DNA of 64,000 nt from Actinomadura cremea (GTDB lineage Bacteria > Actinomycetota > Actinomycetes > Streptosporangiales > Streptosporangiaceae): the NCBI RefSeq assembly GCF_014648495.1, contig NZ_BMRF01000002.1:186001-250000 (forward strand). Reading direction: 5' to 3'. Positions 51,604-60,367 of the stretch are shown here, piece after piece (position 1 is the first letter of the stretch; every line of letters starts with the position of its first letter). A model generated the notes under the pieces. That model worked only from the letters and a program-made list of their open reading frames with translations, was not told where the DNA came from and did no database searches. The position numbers and the translations under genes are program-made.

Positions 51604-52151
51604 GCGTCGATCCCGGTCCGTCCCCGGGCGAGGTCGGCGCGGACCTGACGGCGACCGACCTGCGCCGGGCCTTCGGGACGTTCGCCACGGGCGTCACCGT
51701 GGTCACCGTCGGCGGCCGCGAGCCGCACGGCATGACCGCGAACTCCTTCACCTCGGTCTCGCTCGACCCGCCGCTGGTGCTGGTCTGCGTCGGGCGCAGC
51801 GCGGTCATGCACCAGCGGCTGGCCGTCGGCTCCTTCGGCATCTCGGTGCTGGGGGCCGGGCAGGAGTCGGTGGCCCGGTACTTCGCGGACCTGTCCCGCC
51901 CGCTGGGCGCGGCCCAGTTCGACCGGATCGACTGCACGCCGGGCCGGGCCACCGGGGCGCCGCTGATCGACGGCGCGCTCGCGCACTACGAGTGCGAACT
52001 GTGGAACACCGCCGAGGCGGGGGATCACACGATCTTCCTCGGCCGGCTGCTGACGGTGCATCGCGCCGAGCCGGGACCCGGCGAGGGGCTGCTGTTCTAC
52101 CAGGGCCGCTTCCGGCGGCTGGAGCCAGGGCGGAGCGAGGTGAAGGCGTGA
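51600..52151 (+). CDS. Flavin reductase (E6-like)
   Basis: 183 aa FMN/FAD-binding reductase domain: RRAFGTFATGVTVVTVGG, HGMTANSFTSVSLDPPLVLVCV and DHTIFLGRLLTV. SgcE6 of the C-1027 cluster belongs here and supplies reduced flavin to a monooxygenase. A matching flavin monooxygenase is not visible in this window, so it may lie beyond the right edge. ATGA overlap with the thioesterase gene. Confidence 0.88.
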   Translation: MSVDPGPSPGEVGADLTATDLRRAFGTFATGVTVVTVGGREPHGMTANSFTSVSLDPPLVLVCVGRSAVMHQRLAVGSFGISVLGAGQESVARYFADLSRPLGAAQFDRIDCTPGRATGAPLIDGALAHYECELWNTAEAGDHTIFLGRLLTVHRAEPGPGEGLLFYQGRFRRLEPGRSEVKA

Positions 52152-53542
52152 GCATCGACGAGCTGGGCGCCCGCGGCGGGACGTCGCGGGCCGCCGGCCG
52201 GGTCCCGCCCGGACCGCCCCGCCGCGCGACGCCGAACCTGCTGCGGATGCTGGCGACGGACCGGCTCGGCATGATGGCGACGGCCCTCCGGCACGGCGAC
52301 GCCGTCCGGCTCGGGCTCGGGCCCAAGTCCCTGTACCTGTTCAACCGTCCCGAGCACGCCAAGCACGTCCTTGCGGACAACAGCGGGAACTACCACAAGG
52401 GCATCGGCCTGGTGCAGGCCCGCCGCGCCCTCGGGGACGGGCTCCTGACCAGCGAAGGCGACCTGTGGCGCGAGCAGCGCAGGGTCGTCCAGCCCGCGTT
52501 CCAGCACAAGCGGATCGCCGGGCTGGCGGACGCGGTCGTCGAGGAGGCGGCCGCGCTGGTCGCCCGGCTGCGGGCCCGCGCGGGCGGCCCCCCGGTCGAC
52601 GTGGTGGGGGAGATGACCGCGCTGACCCTCGGGGTGCTCGGACGCACCCTGCTGGACGCCGACCTCACCGCGCACACCTCCCTGGGGCGGGCGTTCGAGA
52701 CCGTCCAGGACCAGGCGATGTTCGAGATGGTGAGCCAGGGCATGGTCCCGATGTGGCTCCCGCTGCCCGGCCAGCTCCGCTTCCGCCGGGCCCGCCGGGA
52801 GCTGGACCGCATCGTCCGCGCCCTGGTGGCCGAGCGACTCCGCGAGGGCGGCGGGGCCGAGGACGCGCTGTCCCGGCTGATCGAGTCGGCGCGGCGCGAA
52901 CCGGACGGCCGGGTCGGGCGGCGGCGGCTGCGCGACGAGCTCGTCACGCTGCTGCTGGCCGGGCACGAGACGACCGCGAGCACGCTCGGCTGGACCTTCC
53001 ACCTGCTCGACCGGCACCCGCTGGTGCGGGCCCGGGTGCGCGCGGAGGCCCGGACGGTCTTCGGCGACGGGACGCCCACCCTGGACGACCTCTCCGCGCT
53101 GTCGTACACCACGATGGTCGTGCAGGAGGTCATGCGCATGTACCCGCCCGTGTGGATCCTCACGCGGGTGGCGCAGCAGGACGACGAGGTCGGCGGGTAC
53201 CGCGTCCCGGCGGGCGCCGACGTGCTCGTCTGTCCCTACACGCTGCACCGTAACCCGGATTTCTGGGAATGGCCCGATGTGTTCGACCCCGATCGCTTCG
53301 GTCCGGGGCGCTCCGAGGGCCGGCCCCGCTACGCCTACATCCCGTTCGGGGCCGGTCCGCGCTTCTGCGTCGGCAACCATCTCGGCATGATGGAGGCCGT
53401 CTTCGTGACGGCCATGGTGGCGCGCGACCTGCGGCTGACCGGGGTGCCCGGCCGCGACGCCGTGCCCGAGCCGATGCTGTCCCTGCGGATCCGCGGGGGC
53501 CTGCCGATGACGGTGCACGACGACGCCGGCGCCGGTGCATAG
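52148..53542 (+). CDS. Cytochrome P450 (E7-like)
   Basis: 464 aa. I-helix LLLAGHETTAST, ExxR in VVQEVMRMYPPVWILTR, and heme cysteine C407 in IPFGAGPRFCVGNHLG. The CYP102-like, eukaryote-type sequence contrasts with most actinomycete P450s and fits E7 proteins of enediyne loci. GTG overlaps the flavin reductase stop. Last gene of the core operon. Probably oxidises the core or the polyene; substrate inferred. Confidence 0.92.
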   Translation: MSIDELGARGGTSRAAGRVPPGPPRRATPNLLRMLATDRLGMMATALRHGDAVRLGLGPKSLYLFNRPEHAKHVLADNSGNYHKGIGLVQARRALGDGLLTSEGDLWREQRRVVQPAFQHKRIAGLADAVVEEAAALVARLRARAGGPPVDVVGEMTALTLGVLGRTLLDADLTAHTSLGRAFETVQDQAMFEMVSQGMVPMWLPLPGQLRFRRARRELDRIVRALVAERLREGGGAEDALSRLIESARREPDGRVGRRRLRDELVTLLLAGHETTASTLGWTFHLLDRHPLVRARVRAEARTVFGDGTPTLDDLSALSYTTMVVQEVMRMYPPVWILTRVAQQDDEVGGYRVPAGADVLVCPYTLHRNPDFWEWPDVFDPDRFGPGRSEGRPRYAYIPFGAGPRFCVGNHLGMMEAVFVTAMVARDLRLTGVPGRDAVPEPMLSLRIRGGLPMTVHDDAGAGA

Positions 53543-53565
53543 CCGCGCTGCGATGCACATCGAGA

Positions 53566-53603
53566 AAGGGCGTCCCGGACCTCGCGCGGTCCGGGACGCC
53601 CTT
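53566..53603. terminator. Bidirectional terminator
   Basis: Perfect 16-bp stem AAGGGCGTCCCGGACC/GGTCCGGGACGCCCTT, 6-base loop, between convergent P450 (+) and AraC-type (-) genes. A-T pairs at the stem base give T runs on both strands. Confidence 0.85.
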
Positions 53604-53615
53604 CGCGTCCGCGCG

Positions 53616-54371
53616 TCAGCCCGCCGCGGCGTGCAGCGCCGTGCGCCGCGCGTCGAGCAGGGCCAGCAGCACGGGGGGATCCAGCGTCTGCATCGGCCGC
53701 AGCCGCACCTCCACCAGCCGGACGATCGGTTCGCCGTGCATCGTGATCGGCCCGTGCGCCCCGACGATCGGGGGCAGGTCGCCCAGGACCTCCTCGTAGC
53801 CCGGCCGGACGGACTGGGCGAGCAGGTACCAGCAGCCGTCGGGAACGTTCTCCAGCTTGAACCGGCCCGGCCGGGGGAGCACCGCGCAGCGGACCGGATT
53901 CCCCTGCGGGATGGTGTCGGGAAACAGCCCCAGAAAGACCGGACCGGTTTCGTCGTCCGACGGCGGCGGCACTATCTCCCCGTGCACCACGTTGGCGTTG
54001 CGCCCTTTTGCCGGAGGCGCGTCGGTGATGTGCGGCGCGTAGCCCGTCAACTCGCGATAGGCGCTGGGCGAAAGGCCCACGCTGCTCTTGAAACGGGAAC
54101 TGAAGGTGCCGACGCTGGTGTATCCGACGCGGTGGCTGATCTCGGTGACGCTGAGTTCCGTGGTGAGCAGCAGCCGTTTCGCCTCCTGCAGGCGGACTGC
54201 GGAGAGGAATCTTCCTGGTGAGACGCCGGTCGCTCGCTGGAAGAGTCGGGTAAAGTGGAATTTGCTGAACATCGCCGTGCGGGCCATGTCGTCGATCGTG
54301 ATCTTCTCCCCGATATTGTGATGAATGGTTTCGATGACCCGCTTAATGCTGTCCGTCGTGCGCGCGTCCAT
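53616..54371 (-). CDS. AraC-family transcriptional regulator
   Basis: 251 aa with reversed domain order: the two helix-turn-helix motifs come first (ITIDDMARTAMFSKFHFTRLF and LSVTEISHRVGYTSVGTFSSRF, residues about 22-95). A C-terminal domain of about 140 residues (FLGLFPDTIPQGNPV, GCWYLLAQSVRPGYEEVLGD) may sense a ligand. GAGGGGTGA ribosome binding site precedes the ATG. AraC-type regulators occur in other enediyne loci. Target genes are inferred to be in this cluster. Confidence 0.88.
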   Translation of the reverse strand: MDARTTDSIKRVIETIHHNIGEKITIDDMARTAMFSKFHFTRLFQRATGVSPGRFLSAVRLQEAKRLLLTTELSVTEISHRVGYTSVGTFSSRFKSSVGLSPSAYRELTGYAPHITDAPPAKGRNANVVHGEIVPPPSDDETGPVFLGLFPDTIPQGNPVRCAVLPRPGRFKLENVPDGCWYLLAQSVRPGYEEVLGDLPPIVGAHGPITMHGEPIVRLVEVRLRPMQTLDPPVLLALLDARRTALHAAAG

Positions 54372-54633
54372 ACATCACCCCTCGAATGCTGTGGAGCTGC
54401 ACCTGGTCGACCTGAATGGGTCCGGTGCGGGTGGATCGTGTTCCTTCCCCCCGGAAAGGATACATGGCCGCGCGGGGAATGGGTTTGTGCCGGGTTGAAC
54501 GATTCTTGGACGGAAAAAGGATGGGCCGGCGACCGTAATACCGGCCGCCGGCCCAGGAATATTGGTCCGGATTTTATGGCGTTAAGGTGCTCGCTCGATG
54601 CGGGATATGTGCAGAATTCATATGCGCTGCGTC

Positions 54634-55725
54634 TCAGGGCGGTGACTCTGCGCGGCGTTCCAGCAATTGCGCCATCTGCTCCCAGTTGCGGGCGCAGTGC
54701 CGGGCGACGGCGGCGGCCGTCTCCGCGCAGTGCGGGGGGACCGAGACGATCAGCGCGCTCCAGTCCCGGGGGGTCGCCATGCGCGAGTGCAGGAGCCGCA
54801 GCAGCTGGCGTCCGGGCTCGGTCTGCCGCAGCGCCGGGTCCCGGGCCAGCTTCTGGAGCATGAGGATGGGGTCCTCGGCGGGAGGAGTGCGCAGGTCGCC
54901 GTCATTGCGCACGGTCCTGACGGGGGGCACCGCCGGCCGGGTGCCGGACGGCACCGCCGGCCGGGCGCCCGACGGCACCGGATCCTCCCCGCGGTGCAGC
55001 CGCCGGCGGACGTCGTGCGCCGTGCCCAGCGAGACGTCGGCGATCTTGGCGATCTCGCGGAGCGAGGCGTCCGGCCACCGGGTCATCGCCTCCGCCGCCC
55101 GCCGCCGTCCCTCGTGATGGTCCAGTGGCCGCATGCGGCCGTCCAGTCCCCGTCGTTTGTTCAAGTGCGGCGATTCGTCGGTCGAGCGCTTCCGCAACTG
55201 GGCGACGGTCCGCGTGGACAGCCCGGTGTTGGCGGCGATCGCGCGGTCCGAAAGGTCGGCCCAGGTGTCGATGATGCGCAGCGCCGCGGCCTTGCGCTCG
55301 GCGAGCGACAACGGCAGCCCGTGCGCGATGTTCTCCTGCACGGCCCGCAGGAAGGCGCTGTCGTCGCTGCCGTCGAAGAAAATCACGTCGATCTCGCGCT
55401 TACCCTGTAAAAGGGCGGCCTTTAGGCGGTGCATGCCGTCGATGACACGCATGCTGGGGTAATGGACCAGGATCGGCGGAAGCTTCGAGTCGGTTTGGGC
55501 GAGCCGGTGGATGTGTTCCGGGTCCTCGGCGCGCCGTGGCGAGATTCCGGGCAGGAGTTCGTCGACGGGCACGGTATTAACGGGCGGCAGGGAAGGCGAA
55601 TTCGATTCGGTTCCCGTCTTGCCGGTGTTCGTCGGGGGTGCCTCTCGGGGGGGTTCGGTGTCACGCTCCATGTTGCCATCCCCGTATGCATGAAGTCCGA
55701 TTCGGTCCGGAGGCAACGAATCCAT
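54634..55725 (-). CDS. StrR-like pathway activator with ParB fold
   Basis: 363 aa from the ATG at 55725 (GAGG ribosome binding site); ATG at 55671 is an alternative. N-terminal ParB-like nuclease fold: VNTVPVDELLPGISPR, EHIHRLAQTDSKLPPILVHY, RVIDGMHRLKAALLQGKREI. Helix-turn-helix: LSDRAIAANTGLSTRTVAQLRKR, plus a second one at SLREIAKIADVSLGTAHDVRRRL. A Pro/Ala repeat linker (VPSGARPAVPSGTRPAVP) follows. StrR activates streptomycin genes and SgcR1 is its homologue in the C-1027 enediyne cluster. A TTA leucine codon at 55408-55410 (codon 106) suggests bldA control. Confidence 0.88.
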   Translation of the reverse strand: MDSLPPDRIGLHAYGDGNMERDTEPPREAPPTNTGKTGTESNSPSLPPVNTVPVDELLPGISPRRAEDPEHIHRLAQTDSKLPPILVHYPSMRVIDGMHRLKAALLQGKREIDVIFFDGSDDSAFLRAVQENIAHGLPLSLAERKAAALRIIDTWADLSDRAIAANTGLSTRTVAQLRKRSTDESPHLNKRRGLDGRMRPLDHHEGRRRAAEAMTRWPDASLREIAKIADVSLGTAHDVRRRLHRGEDPVPSGARPAVPSGTRPAVPPVRTVRNDGDLRTPPAEDPILMLQKLARDPALRQTEPGRQLLRLLHSRMATPRDWSALIVSVPPHCAETAAAVARHCARNWEQMAQLLERRAESPP

Positions 55726-55756
55726 GGCTGGCCTCGAAACTGGACGGTCCAATGGA

Positions 55757-55784
55757 AAGATACCTGAGGATCTGTGCCACGCAA
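55757..55784 (-). promoter_or_regulatory. Candidate promoter of the StrR-like gene
   Basis: On the minus strand TTGCGT, 16 bases, TATCTT; predicted start near 55750, about 25 bases before the ATG at 55725. Confidence 0.45.
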
Positions 55785-55785
55785 C

Positions 55786-55797
55786 ACTTGATCAAGT
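55786..55797. promoter_or_regulatory. 12-bp palindrome ACTTGATCAAGT
   Basis: Perfect palindrome abutting the predicted -35 of the StrR-like gene in the divergent control region. Not the published StrR operator consensus, so the binding protein is unknown. The 428-base region from 55726 to 56153 holds no gene, only this site and the two promoters. Confidence 0.4.
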
Positions 55798-55945
55798 TCA
55801 GTTCCCCCTCCACTTCGTAGTCGCCGTGCTACGTGTCGTGCACACTCCCTGCTCACCGGTCGAGGTGTTGTACGTGCAGGGCGATTGAACGCACACCGTT
55901 CGCATGCTCAGTGCTCGCTCGCGGTGACACTTCACTGTCGTTTGC

Positions 55946-55973
55946 TTGACATGCCCTCGACCGATGGTATACG
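55946..55973 (+). promoter_or_regulatory. Promoter of the E8/E9 operon
   Basis: Consensus TTGACA, 16-base spacer, TATACG: the best sigma-70-type promoter seen in the window. It directs transcription toward 56154 with a leader of about 170 bases. Confidence 0.6.
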
Positions 55974-56153
55974 CCGCCGTTATCTCGGCCGGTGCCAATC
56001 CGTTGTTGATAGTTGCGCTGCCGCCGGCATGCTCGGAGATGCCGGGTCCGATTGCGCATCTCGACGATGGGTCATGCGGGAGCGGGCGCACCAATGGTCT
56101 TTAGCGATATGGCGCCCGACGGGCTTCCGCGTGAACCGATGGAGGTGACGCCG

Positions 56154-56723
56154 GTGGGTACGGCTGCTGTGGAGGACGAGCGCGTCAAGAGGATGACCCT
56201 CGAGGCCTTCGCCGACACCATGATCCCCGGAGAGCGGAGGTTCCCCGGGGACAGGACGGTGGCGGGCGCCGCACCGGGCCCCGGTGCGGTCGCCGCGGGC
56301 GCGGTGGAACTGCTGGAGACGCCGGCGGCCGGCATCGACCGCGACCTGCCCGAGCTCGTCACCATGCTGAACGAGCACGCGCGCGGTCACGCCGAGCGGC
56401 AGGGGCTGGACCTGGACCCGGACGTGCCCGCGTTCGTCGCCCTGCCGTTCGCCGAACGGACCGCGCTGGCGCAGGCGCTGCTGGCCCCCGGCCATCCGGA
56501 GAACGAGGCGTGGATCCTGGTCGCCCTGTTCTGCGTCATGGCCTTCGACACCGGCGCGCACATGCACACGCTGGACGCGATCGCCCAGGGGCATCCCGGT
56601 CTGGTCCACATGGGGCTGGAGAGTCCCGACCCCGACGGGCTGTGGCGATTCCCCAGCTATTCCTACGGCCGCCGGCTGGCCGACATGCACCACGACACGA
56701 CCTCCTCGGGGAGCCCGCGATGA
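56154..56723 (+). CDS. DUF5987-like partner of GMC oxidoreductase (E8-like)
   Basis: 189 aa from GTG at 56154, eight bases after GGAGG; the frame is open upstream without good starts. KRMTLEAFADTMIPGERRFPGDRTVAGAAPGPGAVAAGA resembles small subunits that accompany GMC enzymes such as gluconate 2-dehydrogenase. FDTGAHMHTLDAIAQGHPGL and LWRFPSYSYGRRLADMH form the C-terminal part. Its stop overlaps the start of the GMC gene, so the two products probably act together. Assignment to DUF5987 and E8 is from memory of family layout. Confidence 0.65.
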   Translation: MGTAAVEDERVKRMTLEAFADTMIPGERRFPGDRTVAGAAPGPGAVAAGAVELLETPAAGIDRDLPELVTMLNEHARGHAERQGLDLDPDVPAFVALPFAERTALAQALLAPGHPENEAWILVALFCVMAFDTGAHMHTLDAIAQGHPGLVHMGLESPDPDGLWRFPSYSYGRRLADMHHDTTSSGSPR

Positions 56724-58378
56724 CCACCACGGAGAGCACCGACGTCCTGATCATCGGCAGCGGCTTCGGCGGCGCGATCGCGGCCTACCACCTGGCCGCC
56801 GGCGGCGCCCGGGTCGTGGTGCTGGAACGCGGCCCGTGGCTGGAGGGCGACGACTTCGAGCACGACTTCAAGCTCGGCTCGTCCTACACCCGGATCTTCG
56901 ACTTCGTCGTCGGCGACGGCATGAGCGTGCTCGGCGGCAACTGCGTCGGGGGCGGCAGCGTCGTGTACTTCGCGGCGATGCCGCGCGCGCCGCGGTTCAT
57001 CTTCGAGCGGCGCGGCGGCATCGGCCGCCGGATGTGGCCGGCGAACATCTCCAGGGACGCGCTGGAACCGTGGTACGACCGGGTGGAGGAGGCGCTGCCG
57101 GTCGTCCGGCAGTCCTGGGACGAGGTCACCTACGCGGGCGGGCTCTGGGCGGCGGCGTGCGACCACGCGGGCCGCACCGCCAACCCCGTGCCGGTCGCCG
57201 TGGACAACTCCAAGTGCGTCAACTGCAACTGGATGATGGCCGGGTGCAAGTTCGACGCCAAGCGGTCGCTGCTGTTCAACTACCTGCCCGCGGCCGTGGC
57301 GGAGGGCGCCGAGATCCGGCCGTTGCACGAGGTCCAGCGGCTCACCCGCAACGCCGACGGCGGCTACCGCGTCCACTACAACGCCATCGACGGCGAGGAC
57401 TACCGGGTGCACACCGGGACCGGGACCATCGACGCCAAGATCGTGGTCCTGGCCGCCGGCAGCGCGGCGACGCCGGTGATCCTCCAGCGCTCCGAGGACG
57501 ACCTCGGGCGGATGCCGCACGCGGTGGGCCGCTACTTCTCCGGGAACGGCGAGCGGCTGAACACCGCGGTCGTCAACGAGGAGAAGGTGCGGGAGGTGCT
57601 CGGCCTGTCGCGCCCCGACGGCCGCGCCTACGCCGCCAACCAGATCGGCCGCGGGCCGGTCGTGGCGAGCTGGGACCGGCTCGACGGGAACCTGCCGGAG
57701 TACTCGCGCTTCTCGCTGGAGCAGCTCTACTTCCCGCCCGGCCTGGGCACCATCCTCGCCCAGGTCCCGGACGCCGCCGGGCCCAGCTGGTTCGGCGTGG
57801 AGAAGAAGGAGATGCTGCGGAACTGGCAGTCGTGGCTGACCATCTTCACCATCTCCGAGGACGACAACGAGGGGGTCTTCGGGCCGCCCCCGGCGACCGG
57901 CAACGCCATGCGCATCTCGCAGCAGATGCTCGGCCGCGGCAACCTGCACTACCGGCCGACGCTGAACACGATGCGCGGCTGGGCCGAGTCCGACGCCGCC
58001 GTCCGGGACATTCTCGAACGGGACGGGCTGGCCGAGGTGCGGCCGTGGACGAACGACCTGGTCGGCGCGTACACCGTGCATCCGCTCGCGTCCTGCCGGA
58101 TCGGCGACGACCCCGCGACCTCGGCGCTGGACGACCGGCACGAGCTGCGGGGGCACCCCGGCATCTTCGTCACCGACGGCTCGGCGGTGCCCTGCGGCCT
58201 GACCGTCAACCCGGCGATGACCATCGCCGCGCTGGCGGAGCGGGCCATGCCCGCGATCGTGCGCGCGGCGCGGGACCGGGGCGTCGAGGTCGGCTACGGG
58301 GCGCCCGCGCCCGACGGCTCGACGGCCGGCCGCCGGGCCACGCTGCCGCTGGCGCCCGCGGTGGGCGGGGACCGATGA
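56720..58378 (+). CDS. GMC oxidoreductase (E9-like)
   Basis: 552 aa. FAD motif IIGSGFGGAIAAYHLA, LGGNCVGGGSVVYFAAMPR signature, Cys-rich CVNCNWMMAGCKFDAKRS loop, and C-terminal TVHPLASCRIGDD with VNPAMTIAALAERAM. The Cys loop is the cholesterol-oxidase-like/E9 branch, different from the GMC protein at 35791. Presumed dehydrogenation or hydroxyl oxidation on the core or a tailoring group. ATGA overlap with the DUF5987-like gene. Confidence 0.88.
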   Translation: MTTTESTDVLIIGSGFGGAIAAYHLAAGGARVVVLERGPWLEGDDFEHDFKLGSSYTRIFDFVVGDGMSVLGGNCVGGGSVVYFAAMPRAPRFIFERRGGIGRRMWPANISRDALEPWYDRVEEALPVVRQSWDEVTYAGGLWAAACDHAGRTANPVPVAVDNSKCVNCNWMMAGCKFDAKRSLLFNYLPAAVAEGAEIRPLHEVQRLTRNADGGYRVHYNAIDGEDYRVHTGTGTIDAKIVVLAAGSAATPVILQRSEDDLGRMPHAVGRYFSGNGERLNTAVVNEEKVREVLGLSRPDGRAYAANQIGRGPVVASWDRLDGNLPEYSRFSLEQLYFPPGLGTILAQVPDAAGPSWFGVEKKEMLRNWQSWLTIFTISEDDNEGVFGPPPATGNAMRISQQMLGRGNLHYRPTLNTMRGWAESDAAVRDILERDGLAEVRPWTNDLVGAYTVHPLASCRIGDDPATSALDDRHELRGHPGIFVTDGSAVPCGLTVNPAMTIAALAERAMPAIVRAARDRGVEVGYGAPAPDGSTAGRRATLPLAPAVGGDR

Positions 58379-58391
58379 CGCGGCGGCGGCG

Positions 58392-59477
58392 ATGACCGGC
58401 ATCCCGGCCCGGGCGGCGCGGACACGCGCGCAGGGGCAGATCCGATACGTCACCCCGGTGCCGTACACGGCGGCACCGGGGCCGGTGGCTCGGGTCTACG
58501 CACAGGTCGAACGCGACTTCGGCCTGCTGGCGCCGCCCGTGGCCCTGCACGCCGCGGTTCCGGAGCTGCTCGCGGCGGCCTGGACGATGCTGCGGGAGAC
58601 CCTCGTCGCCTCGGGGGCGGCCGACCGGACGACCAAGGAGGCCGTCGCCACCGCCGTCTCGCTCGCCAACACCTGCCCGTACTGCGTCGAGGTGCACGGG
58701 GTGACCCTGCGGGGCCTGGCCGCGGACGACGCCGCCGGCCTGATCGCCGCGGACCGGATCGGGGAGATCGCCGATCCCGGGCTGCGGGCGGTCGCCGAGT
58801 GGGCGCGGCGGACCGGGACGCCGGAGGGCGGTGCGCCGCCGCCCGGGTTCCCCGCGGGGGAGCTCATCGGGGTGGCGGTCGCCTTCCAGTACCTCAACCG
58901 CATGGTGAACGTGTTCCTCCCGGACTCGCCGCTGCCCGCGAACCTGCCGGACCCCGCGCGCGGCCTCGCCCGGCGGCTGGCGGCCCGGGTCATGCGGTCG
59001 GGGGCGCGCACGCCCCGGGCCCCCGGCGGGTCCGCCGGCCTGCTGCCGCCCGCGCCGCCGCCGGACGACCTGGCGTGGGCGGCCGGTGCGCCGGACGTCG
59101 CGGACGCCTTCGCGCGGGCCGCCGCCGCGGTCGGGGAGGCGGGACGCCGGTGGGTGCCGGGCCCCGTGCGGGAGGTCGTGTCGGCCGCCCTGGACGAGTG
59201 GGACGGGCGCCCGCCGGGACCGAGCCGGGCATGGACCGACCCGCTCGTCCGGGACCTGCCGGACTCCGCGCGTCCCGCGGCCCGGCTCGCGCTGCTGACG
59301 GCGATGGCCTCCTACCAGGTGGACGCGTCGGTCGTCGACGCCCACCGGCGGGCCGAGCCGGTGCGGGACGGGTCGCGGGACGCGGCGCTGATCGCCCTGA
59401 CCGCGTGGGCGGCGTTCGCGGCCGCCCGCCGCACGGGCGCCCGGTCGGCACGCCGGGAGAAGCCCGCCGGGACCTGA
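58392..59477 (+). CDS. Carboxymuconolactone decarboxylase/AhpD-like protein
   Basis: 361 aa. N-terminal AhpD-like domain with TTKEAVATAVSLANTCPYCVEVHG: E83 or E84, C95, C98 and H102 form the usual proton-relay/redox site. The C-terminal half (about 190-361) is a diverged second copy without the CxxC. AhpD-type proteins are peroxidases or thiol reductants; in an enediyne locus protection or redox handling is plausible but inferred. Thirteen bases after the GMC gene. Confidence 0.78.
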   Translation: MTGIPARAARTRAQGQIRYVTPVPYTAAPGPVARVYAQVERDFGLLAPPVALHAAVPELLAAAWTMLRETLVASGAADRTTKEAVATAVSLANTCPYCVEVHGVTLRGLAADDAAGLIAADRIGEIADPGLRAVAEWARRTGTPEGGAPPPGFPAGELIGVAVAFQYLNRMVNVFLPDSPLPANLPDPARGLARRLAARVMRSGARTPRAPGGSAGLLPPAPPPDDLAWAAGAPDVADAFARAAAAVGEAGRRWVPGPVREVVSAALDEWDGRPPGPSRAWTDPLVRDLPDSARPAARLALLTAMASYQVDASVVDAHRRAEPVRDGSRDAALIALTAWAAFAAARRTGARSARREKPAGT

Positions 59478-59551
59478 ACGATGCAGTCTTGACCCACCGG
59501 AGAATTGCGCACGGCCGATCGATGAATCGGCGCTGGAAAGGGAGTTGTCGT

Positions 59552-60355
59552 ATGTCGGAGTCGCGGAACGTGTTCGACGACCTGGCCGCCGAGGCCGACG
59601 TCATCGATCGGCTCGTCGCGGAAATTCACGAATCGGACTGGCGGGCGCCGTCGCCCGCTCCCGGATGGACGGTCTTCGATCAGCTCGCCCATCTCACGTT
59701 CATCTTCCGGCTCGCCGGAACGGCCGCCTCCGACGGGGCGAAGTTCCAGAAGATGGTCGAGGGAGCGGAGGCCGACTTCGACGGCGCGGTGAACGCCGCG
59801 CTCGCCGAATTCAAGGGCGACTCGCCGGCGGAACTGCTGCGGAAATGGCGGGAGGCGCGGGACTTCGCGGTGCCCGCGCTGGCGGCGGTGCCCGGCGACC
59901 AGGTGGTGCCGTGGCTGGTGCGGCCGCTGCCCGCGGCGATCCTCGCCTGCGCGGGGATCATGGAGTGCTTCGGGCACGGCCAGGACATCGCCGACACGCT
60001 GGGCGTCCGCCGCGAGCCCACCGACCGGCTCGTCCACCTGGTGGGCTTCGCGATCCTCGTCCAGGAGTTCGGCTACCAGTCGCGGGGGCTGACCCCGCCG
60101 GACGTCGAGTTCCGCTTCGAGATCACGGCCCCGTCGGGCGAGCTGTGGGCGTTCGGCCCGGCGGACTCGCCGGAGCGGATCACCGGATCGGCGCTGGACT
60201 TCTGCATGCTGGTGACGCGGCGCCGGCACCGCGCGGACCTCGACGTGGCCGCGACCGGGGCGGAGGCCGAGCGCTGGCTCGACATCGCGCAGGCGTACCG
60301 GGGACCGGCGGGCGAGGGGCGACGGCCGGGGCAGTTCGCCGCGGCGCGGGGCTGA
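59552..60355 (+). CDS. TIGR03084-family protein (maleylpyruvate isomerase-like N-terminus)
   Basis: 267 aa. N-terminal DinB-like bundle with the metal-site helix PAPGWTVFDQLAHLTFIFRLA and the second ligand in GIMECFGHGQDIADTLGV; C-terminal SCP-2-like region (VEFRFEITAPSGELWAFG). ATG with GGGAG upstream. Family members bind a divalent metal and some use mycothiol, the actinobacterial thiol. Thiol chemistry on or against an enediyne is attractive but unproven. Confidence 0.8.
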   Translation: MSESRNVFDDLAAEADVIDRLVAEIHESDWRAPSPAPGWTVFDQLAHLTFIFRLAGTAASDGAKFQKMVEGAEADFDGAVNAALAEFKGDSPAELLRKWREARDFAVPALAAVPGDQVVPWLVRPLPAAILACAGIMECFGHGQDIADTLGVRREPTDRLVHLVGFAILVQEFGYQSRGLTPPDVEFRFEITAPSGELWAFGPADSPERITGSALDFCMLVTRRRHRADLDVAATGAEAERWLDIAQAYRGPAGEGRRPGQFAAARG

Positions 60356-60367
60356 GGGCCGGCGGTC

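Noticed and set aside
54255-54863. 202-aa plus-strand frame between the two regulators
   Set aside because: Runs antisense to both regulators, composition is random, no ribosome binding site or motif.
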